Assembly (NCBI GenBank): GCA_945920215.1
Contig: CAMEJM010000004.1
Location: 50,506 to 114,505 of the forward strand
Reading direction: 5' to 3'
From: an uncultured bacterium
GTDB taxonomy: Bacteria > Bacillota > Clostridia > Oscillospirales > CAG-272
Length of the DNA: 64,000 nucleotides
The position numbers and the translations under genes were made by a program. The notes beneath the pieces are model-generated. The model saw only the letters and a list, made by a program, of their open reading frames with translations. It searched no databases and was not told the DNA's origin. Below, in pieces: positions 39,156 to 49,817 of the stretch (positions are counted from its first letter, which is position 1; each line of letters starts with the position of its first letter).

Positions 39156-39598
39156 TATTCTTTCACCGTCACCCGGCAGGTAGCGCCGATGTTTTCATAG
39201 ATTTTTACCGGTACCAGGAAAGTGCCGTATGTTTTAATGGGGGCGTCCAGATTGACGCGGCGTTTATCCACTTCAATGCCGAATTGTTTGAAAAGTGCCT
39301 GTGCAATATCCTTAGCGGTAATCGCGCCGTAGAGTTTGCCGTCCTTACCGGATTCCGCCGTCAGGACAACCTCGCAGGCGGCAAGCTTTTCGGCAACTGC
39401 TCTTGCCGCTTTGCGTTCCTCCTCAATGCGATACTGCTGCGCCTCCGCCTTACCGCGCAGATCATTCTGCGCCTTTGCGTCAGCGGGAATTGCTTTTTTC
39501 TGCGGGAACAGGAAGTTGCGGGCGTACCCGTCGGAGACCTCGATGATCTGATCCTTCTTCCCCTGTCCTTTCACGTCTGCCGTCAAAATCACTTTCAT
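39155..39598 (-). CDS. rplI: 50S ribosomal protein L9
   Basis: [37 protein letters not shown]. Confidence 0.97.
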   Translation of the reverse strand: MKVILTADVKGQGKKDQIIEVSDGYARNFLFPQKKAIPADAKAQNDLRGKAEAQQYRIEEERKAARAVAEKLAACEVVLTAESGKDGKLYGAITAKDIAQALFKQFGIEVDKRRVNLDAPIKTYGTFLVPVKIYENIGATCRVTVKE

Positions 39599-39608
39599 TG
39601 CCGTTACC

Positions 39609-41633
39609 TCATTTATTATTCTTCTTGTACTGGTCGATACTCTGCTTGAGCAAATCCAGCACCTCTTTGATATCACTGCTCTCAATCTGCGCGCCGGCTG
39701 CGTCAAAGTGTCCGCCGCCGTTCAGTCCCTCCAGAATCAACTGGACGTTGATTTTGCCGTTGGAACGTCCGGAAATATAGACCGTGTTGCGGATTCTCAC
39801 CAACGCAAAGGAGGCTTCCACGTCTTTGATGGTCAGCATCTTGTCAGCCACCTTGGATGCAAGTACGCGATAGCCCGAATCGGTGTCCGTATCGCAGGAA
39901 GCAATTGCGATATCGGTATCGTAAATCACAACGCTTGAGAGAAGTCTGGACTCTTTGGTCAGATCGTCCACGTCGGTACGGAACATATCCGTTGAAGCAA
40001 CGGTACTCGCCCCCTGCCCGCGCAGATACTGCGCCACCGCAAAAGTACGGGTCCCCGTGTTGCGGGAGAACTGCTTGGTATCGAGCAGAATGCCTGCCAG
40101 AAGAAGCTCCGCCTCTTCGGGGGTCATCTGCAAGGTGTTGATACCGTATTCCAGAAGCTCCGATACCAGCTCCGACGCCGAAGAAGCGGTCGGCTCGATA
40201 TAACTCACTTTCACTGTATCGGGAAGCTCTTCCTTTTTGATGTGATGGTCGATGATGACCACCGACTTTGCTTTTCTCGCAAGATCCGGCGATTCCGTAA
40301 AATCAAAGTTGTTGACATCGGTAATAATCAGGAGCGTATCGTTTTTAAGACGGTCCATTGCTTCCTTGGCGCCGATGAACGCGTCCTTCATATGCGGAAT
40401 GCGCGCCGCCATGGCAAAGCAGGAAGCCAAGTTTTTATCATTTTTATCGGTTACGATACGGAAATCAACGCCGTACACCATGGCAAGTCGCGCCATACCG
40501 ACGCAGGACGCAAACGCATCGAAATCCGCGTTCTTATGCCCCATAATCAGAACGTTGCTCGCGCGGCTGATCAAGGACACGATCTGTGAAGACATTACGC
40601 GTGCTTTGACATTGGAGCGCTTATACACCGCTTTGGTTTTCCCGCCAAAGAACTCGATTCCGTCCTCGCGCTTATAAACCACCTGATCGCCGCCGCGCTG
40701 CAAAGCAAGATCCAAAGCAGACTGCGCGCTTCTTTCTCTTTCCGCCAACGTGCCGGGCATATTGGTAACGCCCATTGAAACCGTGATGGATATCCCGTCT
40801 CCCACACGGGTGGTACGGATGTTATCAAGAATAGCAAAGCGGTTTTCAATACAACTTTCCAGACTCTGCGTATCCAAAAGAACGATATACTTGTCGCTGT
40901 CGTACGATTTGATGACGCCGTTTAAGGAGTTGACCCAACGCTTGATTTTGTCGTCCACCTCACTCAAAGCGTCGCGGAAGCGCTCGTTGACGTATTGCAT
41001 CAATTCGTCAATGCTGTCAATCACGATGTAAGCCACGGCGGTTCTGTCGTCGTGATACTCTTTTGTCAGGCGCAAGAGATCCGTGCAGTCCTCAAGAATG
41101 AAGAAAGTGTAAGTCTTCTCTTCGGACGTGATATTCAGCGGTTGGTACTTAAAAACGCGCCCGGCAAGTTCAAGATATTCCTGATTGCTCCGGAACGGTA
41201 TTTTCCCTCCCTGATACACCGCATCATTCTTTCCGCCGTCCTTACCGGCAGAGTGATCGTGAATCAGCTTTTCTACAGCGTCGTTATGCCAATAAAGAAT
41301 CCCTTTTTCATCGCAGGCAATGACAGGAACCTCCATCGAGCTGATGATTTTACCGACGGGACTGCTTTCCAGGAGCTTTGTCATGGAATAATCAAGCACC
41401 GCGTAATTCCTGTCACGGTGGACAAGCCACCAAATCCCGAGAGAAATCCCGTACAGTACCACGCCGCCGGGAAGAATAAACCACATTGAGACGGAAAGCT
41501 TCGCAAACAGATTAAGGAATCCGATCAGAATGGTCGGTACCAGAATGGCGACAAAGCCGAAACTGATACACATGATCAGGTCTTGCTTTGTGGCAATTCT
41601 GTTCAGCGCAGCCTTTCTTTTGTCTTTTCTCAT
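39609..41633 (-). CDS. gdpP: Cyclic-di-AMP phosphodiesterase GdpP (PAS, degenerate GGDEF, DHH/DHHA1)
   Basis: Two TMs, [37 protein letters not shown]. Confidence 0.93.
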   Translation of the reverse strand: MRKDKRKAALNRIATKQDLIMCISFGFVAILVPTILIGFLNLFAKLSVSMWFILPGGVVLYGISLGIWWLVHRDRNYAVLDYSMTKLLESSPVGKIISSMEVPVIACDEKGILYWHNDAVEKLIHDHSAGKDGGKNDAVYQGGKIPFRSNQEYLELAGRVFKYQPLNITSEEKTYTFFILEDCTDLLRLTKEYHDDRTAVAYIVIDSIDELMQYVNERFRDALSEVDDKIKRWVNSLNGVIKSYDSDKYIVLLDTQSLESCIENRFAILDNIRTTRVGDGISITVSMGVTNMPGTLAERERSAQSALDLALQRGGDQVVYKREDGIEFFGGKTKAVYKRSNVKARVMSSQIVSLISRASNVLIMGHKNADFDAFASCVGMARLAMVYGVDFRIVTDKNDKNLASCFAMAARIPHMKDAFIGAKEAMDRLKNDTLLIITDVNNFDFTESPDLARKAKSVVIIDHHIKKEELPDTVKVSYIEPTASSASELVSELLEYGINTLQMTPEEAELLLAGILLDTKQFSRNTGTRTFAVAQYLRGQGASTVASTDMFRTDVDDLTKESRLLSSVVIYDTDIAIASCDTDTDSGYRVLASKVADKMLTIKDVEASFALVRIRNTVYISGRSNGKINVQLILEGLNGGGHFDAAGAQIESSDIKEVLDLLKQSIDQYKKNNK

Positions 41634-41735
41634 ATCTTACTGCCTTTCTGACTGCCTTGGCAGGCAAACCTCCTCACGCACAGGCGCAGAGCACATGTGC
41701 GGAAATATTCTGATTATAGTTTTTTATACTTAGAT

Positions 41736-41764
41736 AGTATAACACATTGAATGCCCCTTGTAAA
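41736..41764 (-). promoter_or_regulatory. Putative promoter for gdpP-rplI-dnaB operon
   Basis: Minus strand TTTACA, 17-bp spacer, TATACT. Confidence 0.6.
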
Positions 41765-41808
41765 GTTTCGGCTATAAATTTTCTGTAAACACAGGTGCCG
41801 TTTCTCTC

Positions 41809-41837
41809 TTGCAATGCAACGGAAAAAAGTGTAAAAT
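41809..41837 (+). promoter_or_regulatory. Putative promoter for recG operon
   Basis: TTGCAA, 17-bp spacer, TAAAAT. Confidence 0.5.
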
Positions 41838-41866
41838 AATCAAGAAAATAATGATAGGAGGCAAGC

Positions 41867-44008
41867 ATGAAAAAAGCGGTTAGTCTGTATGACTCTGTTC
41901 GCCTCCTTCCCAACGTTGGCGAAGTACGCGCCGCAGCTCTCGAAAAAATGGGAGTGCATACGGTGCGGGATTTGCTGATGTGCTTCCCGCGCAGCTACGA
42001 AAACCGCGGAAACATCCGTCGCCTGACCGAGGGAACGGACGGCATAAAATCCGCCTTTTTACTGACGGTCGGCACCGCGCCGCGTACGGTACGCCTCCGC
42101 GGGCGCATGACGCTCACAAAATTCCGTGCCTTTGACGACAGCGGCACGGTTGATGTGGTGTTTTATAATCAGGACTATGTACGGCAGGTGTTTTCGGTCG
42201 GCGCCGTCTTTCGATTCTGGGGAACACTGCATTATTCAAAAACATGGACTCTTTCCTCTCCCGCTTATGAACCATACCGCGAGGGAGAAGTTCTGCCCGA
42301 TTATATTCCATTATATTCACTCACAAATGGCATAACGCGCAAAGTCATGGAGAGTTTGATTGACGCGGCGCTTGCCATGCCGATACCGGATTTTCTGCCG
42401 GAGACAATACGTCTTTCCAATCATCTCCCCACCTTGGCTTACGCCCTGCGCGAAATCCATCATCCGGAATCGCCAAAGCATCTGGAAAGCGCTTTAAGGC
42501 GACTTGTATTCGATGAACTGTTCTGTCTTTCGGTAGGTATTGCCGCCAACCGAAAACGAGATAATGTGCCGCAATTGGCTCCGTTTGAACCGTATGACTT
42601 TACGCCCTTGCTTACGCAGCTCCCCTACTCCTTAACAGGGGCGCAGCAGCGTGTCCTTGCGGAGATCACCTCCGACATGACCGGCGGCACCCGTACTGTC
42701 CGGGAGATTCCTGCCATGCGCAGAATCCTGATAGGAGACGTCGGCAGCGGAAAAACCGTGTGTGCCATGGCAGCCATATATCTGACAGTCAAAAACGGCT
42801 GTCAAGCAGCTTTGATGGCGCCGACGGAAATACTTGCCGCACAGCATTACCGGGATATGAAGCCGCTGTTTGAAGCGCTCGGCTTCGAGGTTGCGCTGCT
42901 CACCGGTTCCACGCCTGCCAAGGAAAAAAGAAGAATCCTCGATCGTATCGCAAATCCTTTATCTCCCCTTCCGATTCTCATTGGAACGCACGCTCTGCTC
43001 GAAGATAACATAAGATTTTCAAACTTAAAGCTGACAATCACGGACGAGCAACACCGCTTCGGCATTATGCAACGCTCTGCGCTCACCCAAAAAGCGAACG
43101 GCGGGCATCTGCTGGTCATGAGCGCTACCCCGATTCCCCGCACCCTTGCACTTTCCCTGTACGGCGACCTCTCCATCTCCCGGCTGGACGAAATGCCGGC
43201 CGGAAGACAGCGCGTAGACACCTTCGTGGTGGACGATTCTTATCGGGAACGCCTCAACGGCTTTATCGCCGCACAGGTAGCAGATGGCGGACAGGTCTAC
43301 ATTGTCTGTCCCGCCATTGAAGACAGCGACGAGGAAGAACCCGCGGAGGAAGTCCCGCTGGATTCCCTGCGCCCCGTACCCCACCGCCCGCTGAAAAGCG
43401 CGGAAACACTTTATAAACAACTAAAAGAACAGGTCTTCCCGCACTTGTCCGTCGGACTTCTCCACGGCAAAATGAAGCCGGCGGAAAAAGAAGCGATCAT
43501 GACCTGCTTTGAAGGCGGCGATATCGACATTCTCGTTTCCACCACCGTGATCGAGGTCGGCGTCAATGTACCGAACGCCAATCTGATTGTGGTTGAAAAC
43601 GCAGAGAACTTCGGTTTGTCCCAGTTACACCAATTGCGCGGAAGAGTCGGACGCGGTAAACGCAAGTCTTACTGTATTCTCATTTCCGAATCGGGGGGAG
43701 ACGCCGCCAAAGCCCGTCTGCGCGTCATGACCACTACCTATGACGGCTATGAAATTGCGGAACGTGACCTTGCCCTGCGCGGTCCCGGCGACTTCTTCTC
43801 CGGCGCGTGTGACAGCCAAATGCGCCAAAGCGGCGGAGTTCGTCTGCGTCTTGCAAAATGCTGTGACGATACAGCCCTGATGAACGCCGCCTTTGCGGAG
43901 GCTTCCCGCGTGATACAAAGCGACCCCGCACTCACCTCACCCGAACACGCACCCCTCCGTGCAGAACTGGCAAATTACTTCAACACAACCGAAAACTCGG
44001 TTTCCTGA
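41867..44008 (+). CDS. recG: ATP-dependent DNA helicase RecG
   Basis: LIGDVGSGKTVCAMAA, DEQHRFGIMQR, SATPIPRTLALSLYGDL, QLHQLRGRVGRG. Confidence 0.96.
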   Translation: MKKAVSLYDSVRLLPNVGEVRAAALEKMGVHTVRDLLMCFPRSYENRGNIRRLTEGTDGIKSAFLLTVGTAPRTVRLRGRMTLTKFRAFDDSGTVDVVFYNQDYVRQVFSVGAVFRFWGTLHYSKTWTLSSPAYEPYREGEVLPDYIPLYSLTNGITRKVMESLIDAALAMPIPDFLPETIRLSNHLPTLAYALREIHHPESPKHLESALRRLVFDELFCLSVGIAANRKRDNVPQLAPFEPYDFTPLLTQLPYSLTGAQQRVLAEITSDMTGGTRTVREIPAMRRILIGDVGSGKTVCAMAAIYLTVKNGCQAALMAPTEILAAQHYRDMKPLFEALGFEVALLTGSTPAKEKRRILDRIANPLSPLPILIGTHALLEDNIRFSNLKLTITDEQHRFGIMQRSALTQKANGGHLLVMSATPIPRTLALSLYGDLSISRLDEMPAGRQRVDTFVVDDSYRERLNGFIAAQVADGGQVYIVCPAIEDSDEEEPAEEVPLDSLRPVPHRPLKSAETLYKQLKEQVFPHLSVGLLHGKMKPAEKEAIMTCFEGGDIDILVSTTVIEVGVNVPNANLIVVENAENFGLSQLHQLRGRVGRGKRKSYCILISESGGDAAKARLRVMTTTYDGYEIAERDLALRGPGDFFSGACDSQMRQSGGVRLRLAKCCDDTALMNAAFAEASRVIQSDPALTSPEHAPLRAELANYFNTTENSVS

Positions 44009-44019
44009 AAGGACGTATC

Positions 44020-45261
44020 ATGGAACATCAACCTCTGGCAGACAAACTGCGCCCGACCTGCTTTGACGAAATTGTCGGGCAGCCGCACCTTGTCGGCAAG
44101 AACGGTATTCTCCGGCGAATGCTGGAAAGCAACCGTGTTTCCAACATGATATTTTTCGGTCCTCCCGGCATCGGAAAGACCACGGCGGCAAACATCATTG
44201 CGCGCGCCTCGGGTCTGACCTTTTATCAGCTCAACGCCACCACCGCTTCTCTTGCCGACGTCAAAGAAATTGCCGCTTCTTCCTCGAATGTATTCGGCTC
44301 CAACGGTATTCTTCTGTATCTCGACGAGATACAGTACTTTAACCGGAAGCAACAGCAGTCTCTGCTTTCCTATATGGAGGACGGCAGAATCATTCTGATT
44401 GCCGCCACCACGGAAAACCCGTATCTCTATGTATACAGCGCCATTCTGTCCCGTTCCTCGGTATTTGAATTCAAGCCTGTCAAGCCGGAGGAGATTGTAC
44501 CCGCGCTTACAAGAGCCTTGAGAATTCTCAACGAAGAGTTTCACGCTTCCGTAACGGCGGATGATGAAATTCTTATGTCCATTGCCAATTCCTGCGGCGG
44601 AGATGTGCGCCGCGCACTGACGATTCTCGAAAATGCCTACTATGTCTCAGAGGGCAGAATCACTGAGGAATCCATCCATACTCTGACCCCCTCTTTCAAC
44701 GGTATTTTTGACCGTAACGGCGATGTGCATTATGACCTGATGTCCTGCCTGCAAAAATCCATACGAGGATCCGACCCTGATGCTGCCGTCTTTTATCTTG
44801 CAAAAATGCTTGCAGGCGGAGACCTTTTATCTCCATGCCGCCGTTTGCAGGTCATAGCCAGCGAGGATGTGGGGCTTGCCTATCCCATGGCTTCCGTCAT
44901 TACGCGCGCCTGCGTGGAAAGCGCAAAAGACCTCGGTTTGCCGGAGGCGGCTATCCCACTTGCCAATGCGGTGGTAATGCTGGCAACCGCGCCGAAGTCC
45001 AACAGCGCGTATCTTGCCTACAATGCCGCTGCGGCAGACGTATCGCGTGGGATGGGGCTCGATCTTCCCTCCCATATGCGCGGTCCAAACTACGAGGGCT
45101 ATGTTTACCCCCATGATTTCCCGCATCATTTCACGGAACAGCAGTATCTTCCGAACGACCTGAAAGGCAAGCATTACTACACGTTCGCTGACAACAAAAC
45201 CGAACAGGCGGCAAAGCAATACTATGATATGATCCGCAGCGAACTGGGAAAGTCCAAATGA
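44020..45261 (+). CDS. rarA: Replication-associated recombination protein A (RarA/MgsA AAA+ ATPase)
   Basis: PLADKLRPTCFDEIVGQ, FGPPGIGKTT, GRIILIAATTENP, C-terminal SLASEDVGLAYP-like region. Confidence 0.94.
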   Translation: MEHQPLADKLRPTCFDEIVGQPHLVGKNGILRRMLESNRVSNMIFFGPPGIGKTTAANIIARASGLTFYQLNATTASLADVKEIAASSSNVFGSNGILLYLDEIQYFNRKQQQSLLSYMEDGRIILIAATTENPYLYVYSAILSRSSVFEFKPVKPEEIVPALTRALRILNEEFHASVTADDEILMSIANSCGGDVRRALTILENAYYVSEGRITEESIHTLTPSFNGIFDRNGDVHYDLMSCLQKSIRGSDPDAAVFYLAKMLAGGDLLSPCRRLQVIASEDVGLAYPMASVITRACVESAKDLGLPEAAIPLANAVVMLATAPKSNSAYLAYNAAAADVSRGMGLDLPSHMRGPNYEGYVYPHDFPHHFTEQQYLPNDLKGKHYYTFADNKTEQAAKQYYDMIRSELGKSK

Positions 45262-47558
45262 ATTTGTTTCGCAACCGCCCGCTCTGTCTGGGCGCGGCTC
45301 TCTTTCTTGTCACCGCGATTTTCTGTCTCTTTCTTCCTTTTGCCGCCAAACTCGCGTTTCTCATTTGCCTCTTGGTCGCGGGGATTCTCTTGCTGCTTCT
45401 TTTCCGACGCCGCACACTCGCCGTCACTTGCCTTTGTCTTGTGTGCGCCCTTGCCGCCGCGATTTCTCTTTTGGCATTCGATATGCCGAGACTATCTTGC
45501 CGTGAATATGACGGAAAAACCGTTGAAATCACAGCGACTGTCACCGAGGTGCAGACAAAAACCGATGACTATACCTGCTACACCGTCAAAACGGATACGG
45601 TCAACGGCTCTCGCACCCGGATGAGACTCGGTATGTTTGTCTGGAACGATGAACGCATGGCAGTGGGAGACACCTTTGAGGCAACCGTCTCCGTTGCCAT
45701 TTATCCGGCACGGGATTACCGAGAACACCGCTATGAATACGCCAACGCGCTGGTAGGAGAAGCGGCGCCTGAGGATGGCTTTGCCGTCACGGGACACCGC
45801 AATACCCCGGTTGCTTTGGCAATGTCCCTGCGAGACAAAGCCGTTTCGTATTTTCTGAACTCCTACCATTCCGACGCCGCCTCTCTGATGTCCGCCATGC
45901 TCCTCGGCGACCGCACGCCGCTTTCGCCCTATATGAGCAATCAATTCCGCCGTGCGGGTCTTGCGCATCTTTTAGCGCTCTCCGGGGTGCATGTGGCGAT
46001 TCTTTGTGCGGCAATCCGTCGGCTTTGCTCTTTTATCCGTTTGCCGAAGCGCGCCACCTCCGTTGTGATTCTGCTGTTTCTGCTCGGTTATTCCCTCCTG
46101 ACAGGGCTATCTCTTTCTATTCTCCGCGCAGCGGTCATGACGGGCGTTGTCATGCTCGGCGGTCTTTTACGGCGGGAACACGATTCCGTCACCTCTCTGT
46201 TCTTTGCCGCCGCTCTGATCTGCACCTTCTCCCCGTATGCCCTCCTTGATCTCGGCTTCTGGATGTCGGTATGCGCCACATTCGGAATACTGGTTATCGG
46301 CGAGTGTAGGGAAAGAATCCGTGAAAAACGCTCTGTACAAGAAGAGGTGGTGCCCACAGGTCCCCGCTTTTCAAAGTTGGTACAATTGGTCGCAATCAAT
46401 TTTCTTCTGATGCCGGTTCTGATTTCCTTATCGGCTACGCTCCTGACCCTGCCGATTACCTGTTTCTTTTTCGGCACTTTTTCACCGATGTTTCTTCCTG
46501 CCAACCTGATTTTTCCCACCTTGATGACGCCGTTTCTGTACTGTTCGCTGCTCTCCCTGCCCGTGTTCCCGCTGCGCAGGCTCACCGATCTCTTTGCCAC
46601 CGGCTTCATGAAGCTTTTGTCTTCTTTTTCGGGCGTTTCGGGTGCATTAATCAGTCTCGACTTTCTTCCCTTTCAAGTGCTGCTTCTGCTTTTTATTGCA
46701 GTACTCTTATTCTATCTTCTCGCACCTCTCCGAAAGCGCCGCGGCACCGTCAGGCGCGCGGTCGCCATCCTTTGTTCCCTCTTTGTCTGTATGGGCGCCT
46801 CACTTCTGATTTCGCAGTTGCTGCGCCGCGCGCAAACCGATATCACGTATGTTTCAAGCAGTACAAACGACGAATATATCATTCTCCGCGACGAAGGGAA
46901 AACCGAGCTTTGCGCCGTAACCCGCGGCTCTTATTCCTCGTTTCGCTGTGCCGTGGATGAATTGGATGGTCTTGGCGAATATGATATAGAACTTTTGTAC
47001 CTGCCGCATTATCACTCGGAAGCCTCTTATACCATCGAGCGCTTGTTGGGCAGAATTTCCATCTCAGAAATTGCGGTTCCCGCCCCTACCTCCCAGTATG
47101 AAATCGGTTGCTACCTGACACTGGAGCGTATTTGCGGAAAATACGGAATTGCTCTGACTCAGGTTCCGGCAGACTCCCACACAGTCGTCTGCGGCGGCGT
47201 GACCGTCAAAGCCCTTCCGCGGGTGGTCAATTCCGACGGAACCGAAGGGACCACAGCGCTCTATGCGGCAGTCGGTAACAGCGCGCTCTATTATTTCTCC
47301 GCAGGATATACCACCTCAGACGCATTTGAGGAACAAAGCCCCGTGTTCGCACCGCCCGCCGATATTCTGATCTTCGGCTCGCACGGTACGCAAAAACAGC
47401 GCGAGGACCCGCCGGATTATCCCCTTTCCGATGCCACAGACACACTGTTGCTCTGCAACCCCGAAACCGGCATTCTCCTGACCGATGAAGAACAGCTTCT
47501 GTTTGACCGCATGACCGTTGAGCGTGCACCTGCAAAATGGCACCGCAAATGCAACTGA
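45258..47558 (+). CDS. comEC: ComEC/Rec2-family DNA uptake channel with degenerate C-terminal metallo-beta-lactamase-like region
   Basis: Polytopic competence domain LAHLLALSGVHVAILCAAI; C-terminal region lacks HxHxDH. Confidence 0.85.
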   Translation: MNLFRNRPLCLGAALFLVTAIFCLFLPFAAKLAFLICLLVAGILLLLLFRRRTLAVTCLCLVCALAAAISLLAFDMPRLSCREYDGKTVEITATVTEVQTKTDDYTCYTVKTDTVNGSRTRMRLGMFVWNDERMAVGDTFEATVSVAIYPARDYREHRYEYANALVGEAAPEDGFAVTGHRNTPVALAMSLRDKAVSYFLNSYHSDAASLMSAMLLGDRTPLSPYMSNQFRRAGLAHLLALSGVHVAILCAAIRRLCSFIRLPKRATSVVILLFLLGYSLLTGLSLSILRAAVMTGVVMLGGLLRREHDSVTSLFFAAALICTFSPYALLDLGFWMSVCATFGILVIGECRERIREKRSVQEEVVPTGPRFSKLVQLVAINFLLMPVLISLSATLLTLPITCFFFGTFSPMFLPANLIFPTLMTPFLYCSLLSLPVFPLRRLTDLFATGFMKLLSSFSGVSGALISLDFLPFQVLLLLFIAVLLFYLLAPLRKRRGTVRRAVAILCSLFVCMGASLLISQLLRRAQTDITYVSSSTNDEYIILRDEGKTELCAVTRGSYSSFRCAVDELDGLGEYDIELLYLPHYHSEASYTIERLLGRISISEIAVPAPTSQYEIGCYLTLERICGKYGIALTQVPADSHTVVCGGVTVKALPRVVNSDGTEGTTALYAAVGNSALYYFSAGYTTSDAFEEQSPVFAPPADILIFGSHGTQKQREDPPDYPLSDATDTLLLCNPETGILLTDEEQLLFDRMTVERAPAKWHRKCN

Positions 47559-47564
47559 AAAAAC

Positions 47565-47593
47565 AAACCCGGCTTGTGAAAATAGCCGGGTTT
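47565..47593. terminator. Terminator after comEC
   Basis: AAACCCGGCT-TGTGAAAAT-AGCCGGGTTTT. Confidence 0.85.
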
Positions 47594-47703
47594 TCGTATT
47601 CAGTTATATCGGAAAATCAGATGTCGATTCTGTTTTCGCCTTATTTGCCGACAATACCGCACAGTCGGAGTGGGACATTGCTCTCTTATATATGCCGTCC
47701 GAC

Positions 47704-48798
47704 TTACACGTTGAAGCGGAACAGAACCACATCTCCGTCCTGCATCACATAGTCTTTTCCCTCACTGCGGTACAGCCCCTTCTCTTTCGCCGCATTGACG
47801 CTTCCCTCACGCACAAGGTCGTCGAACGCAACCACTTCCGCGCGGATAAAGCCGCGTTCAAAGTCAGAGTGGATTTTTCCTGCCGCCTGCGGTGCCTTTG
47901 TGCCGCGGCGGATAGTCCACGCACGTACCTCCTGCGGCCCCGCCGTCAAAAAGCTGATCAACCCGAGCAGCTCATAGCTGGCGCAAATCAGTTTATCAAG
48001 CCCGCTTTGCTCAATGCCGAGATCGTCAAGGAACAGTTTCTTTTCCTCGCCGCTCATATCCGAAAGCTCCGCTTCAATCCCCGCGCAGACCGCTATCAGT
48101 TCGGCGTGTTCTTTCTCCGCATAAGCCGCCAGTTTCTGATAAGCGGGGTCGTCCTTATAACCGCCGGAAACCGCGTCTTCGGCAATGTTGGCAACGTAAA
48201 TGATGGGCTTCAAAGTCAACAGACGGCACTCGGCGACCAGTTCAAGCTCCTCTTCCGTCAGTTCCACGCTGCGGGCGCTTTCCCCGTTTGACAAAGCGGT
48301 ATAGAGCTTTTCGAGGACCTCTTGCTCCGGTAAGAGCGATTTATCATTTTTGGAATATTTTTTCACTCGCTCCAGACGGCGTTCCACCACTTCCACATCG
48401 GAGAGAATCAATTCCAGATTGATGGTTTCCACGTCGCGCACCGGGTCTACAGAGCCGTCCACATGAATAATGTCCGGGTCTTCAAAGCAACGGACCACAT
48501 GCACAATGGCGTCCACCTCACGGATATGGGACAGGAATTTGTTGCCCAGTCCCTCACCCTTGGAGGCACCGCGTACCAAACCCGCAATATCCACAAACTT
48601 GATAAAAGCAGGCGTATATTTTTCCGGGTGATACATCTCCGCGAGAACATCGAGACGCGCGTCCGGAACAGAAACGATCCCCACGTTCGGCTCAATAGTG
48701 CAGAAAGGATAATTGGCTGAATGCGCGCCTGCATTGGTCAGGGCGTTGAACAAAGTTGACTTCCCCACATTCGGAAGTCCGACGATTCCAAGTTCCAT
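47704..48798 (-). CDS. ychF: Redox-regulated ATPase YchF (Obg family)
   Basis: [53 protein letters not shown]-terminal TGS domain. Confidence 0.97.
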   Translation of the reverse strand: MELGIVGLPNVGKSTLFNALTNAGAHSANYPFCTIEPNVGIVSVPDARLDVLAEMYHPEKYTPAFIKFVDIAGLVRGASKGEGLGNKFLSHIREVDAIVHVVRCFEDPDIIHVDGSVDPVRDVETINLELILSDVEVVERRLERVKKYSKNDKSLLPEQEVLEKLYTALSNGESARSVELTEEELELVAECRLLTLKPIIYVANIAEDAVSGGYKDDPAYQKLAAYAEKEHAELIAVCAGIEAELSDMSGEEKKLFLDDLGIEQSGLDKLICASYELLGLISFLTAGPQEVRAWTIRRGTKAPQAAGKIHSDFERGFIRAEVVAFDDLVREGSVNAAKEKGLYRSEGKDYVMQDGDVVLFRFNV

Positions 48799-48927
48799 AG
48801 TATTCCTCTTTGTTGAATGTCATCTTTGCGCACAATACGCGACACGATATACAGTATAGCACACAAGAAAAGCAAAATCCAGTTATTTTACTAAATTCCC
48901 TTTTTGAGAATTATATTGCAAACTGTA

Positions 48928-48956
48928 TTGACAATACGTTCAAAATTGCTTATAAT
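48928..48956 (+). promoter_or_regulatory. Near-consensus promoter for response regulator gene
   Basis: TTGACA, 17-bp spacer, TATAAT. Confidence 0.85.
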
Positions 48957-49001
48957 GAACATTGTAGAAAAATAAACAATGTTTACATTTGGAGGTGTCA
49001 C

Positions 49002-49706
49002 ATGAATCAAACCAAAATTCTCGTAGTCGACGACGATCCCAACATCTGCGAACTGCTGCGGCTGCACTTCGAAAATGAAGGCTATCAGATCCGAACCGCC
49101 TCCGACGGTGCGGAAGGCGTTGCGACTTTCAAGAGTTACGACCCTGATTTGGTACTGCTCGACATTATGATGCCCAAGGAAGACGGCTGGCAGGTCTGCC
49201 GTGAGATCCGCGAGGTGTCCGGGAAGCCCATCATCATGATTACCGCAAAGAACGAAACCTTTGATAAGGTTTTGGGTCTTGAATTGGGTGCAGATGACTT
49301 TATCGTCAAGCCTTTCGACATGAAAGAACTGTCCGCACGCGTCAAAGCCGTGCTGCGTCGCTACAACGCGCACAGTAAGACCGAGGACGACGAAGTGGTT
49401 CATTTTGACCAGATTGAAATCAGTCTCCAAAAATATGAACTGAAACTCAAAGGAAAACCTGTGGACATTCCTCCGAAGGAACTGGAGCTTCTCTACTTTC
49501 TCGCACGTAACTGCAATCGCGTCTTTACGCGCGACCAGTTGTTGGACAAGGTGTGGGGCTACGACTATCTCGGCGACTCCCGCACCATTGACGTTCATGT
49601 CAAGCGCCTGCGCGAGAAGCTGGACGGCGTCTCCGACAAATGGACGCTGAAAACCGTCTGGGGCGTGGGTTATAAATTTGAATTGCTCTCCGATACGGGC
49701 AATTAA
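49002..49706 (+). CDS. OmpR/PhoB-family response regulator
   Basis: KILVVDDDPNICELL, DLVLLDIMMPKEDGW, KPFDMKEL receiver; winged-helix VFTRDQLLDKVWGYDYLGDSRTIDVHVKRLREKL. Confidence 0.95.
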   Translation: MNQTKILVVDDDPNICELLRLHFENEGYQIRTASDGAEGVATFKSYDPDLVLLDIMMPKEDGWQVCREIREVSGKPIIMITAKNETFDKVLGLELGADDFIVKPFDMKELSARVKAVLRRYNAHSKTEDDEVVHFDQIEISLQKYELKLKGKPVDIPPKELELLYFLARNCNRVFTRDQLLDKVWGYDYLGDSRTIDVHVKRLREKLDGVSDKWTLKTVWGVGYKFELLSDTGN

Positions 49707-49760
49707 GCCCGCGGAACAAGCGTTCGATCTCGCTTTCCCCTGCTACAAACAACCAAAACA

Positions 49761-49799
49761 AAAACCGACGTGCAGCGCTCTATGCTGTGCGTCGGTTTT
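49761..49799. terminator. Terminator between convergent response regulator and prs
   Basis: AAAACCGACGTGCAGCG-CTCTA-TGCTGTGCGTCGGTTTTC. Confidence 0.85.
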
Positions 49800-49817
49800 C
49801 TCTGTCAGCAGGCAGGA

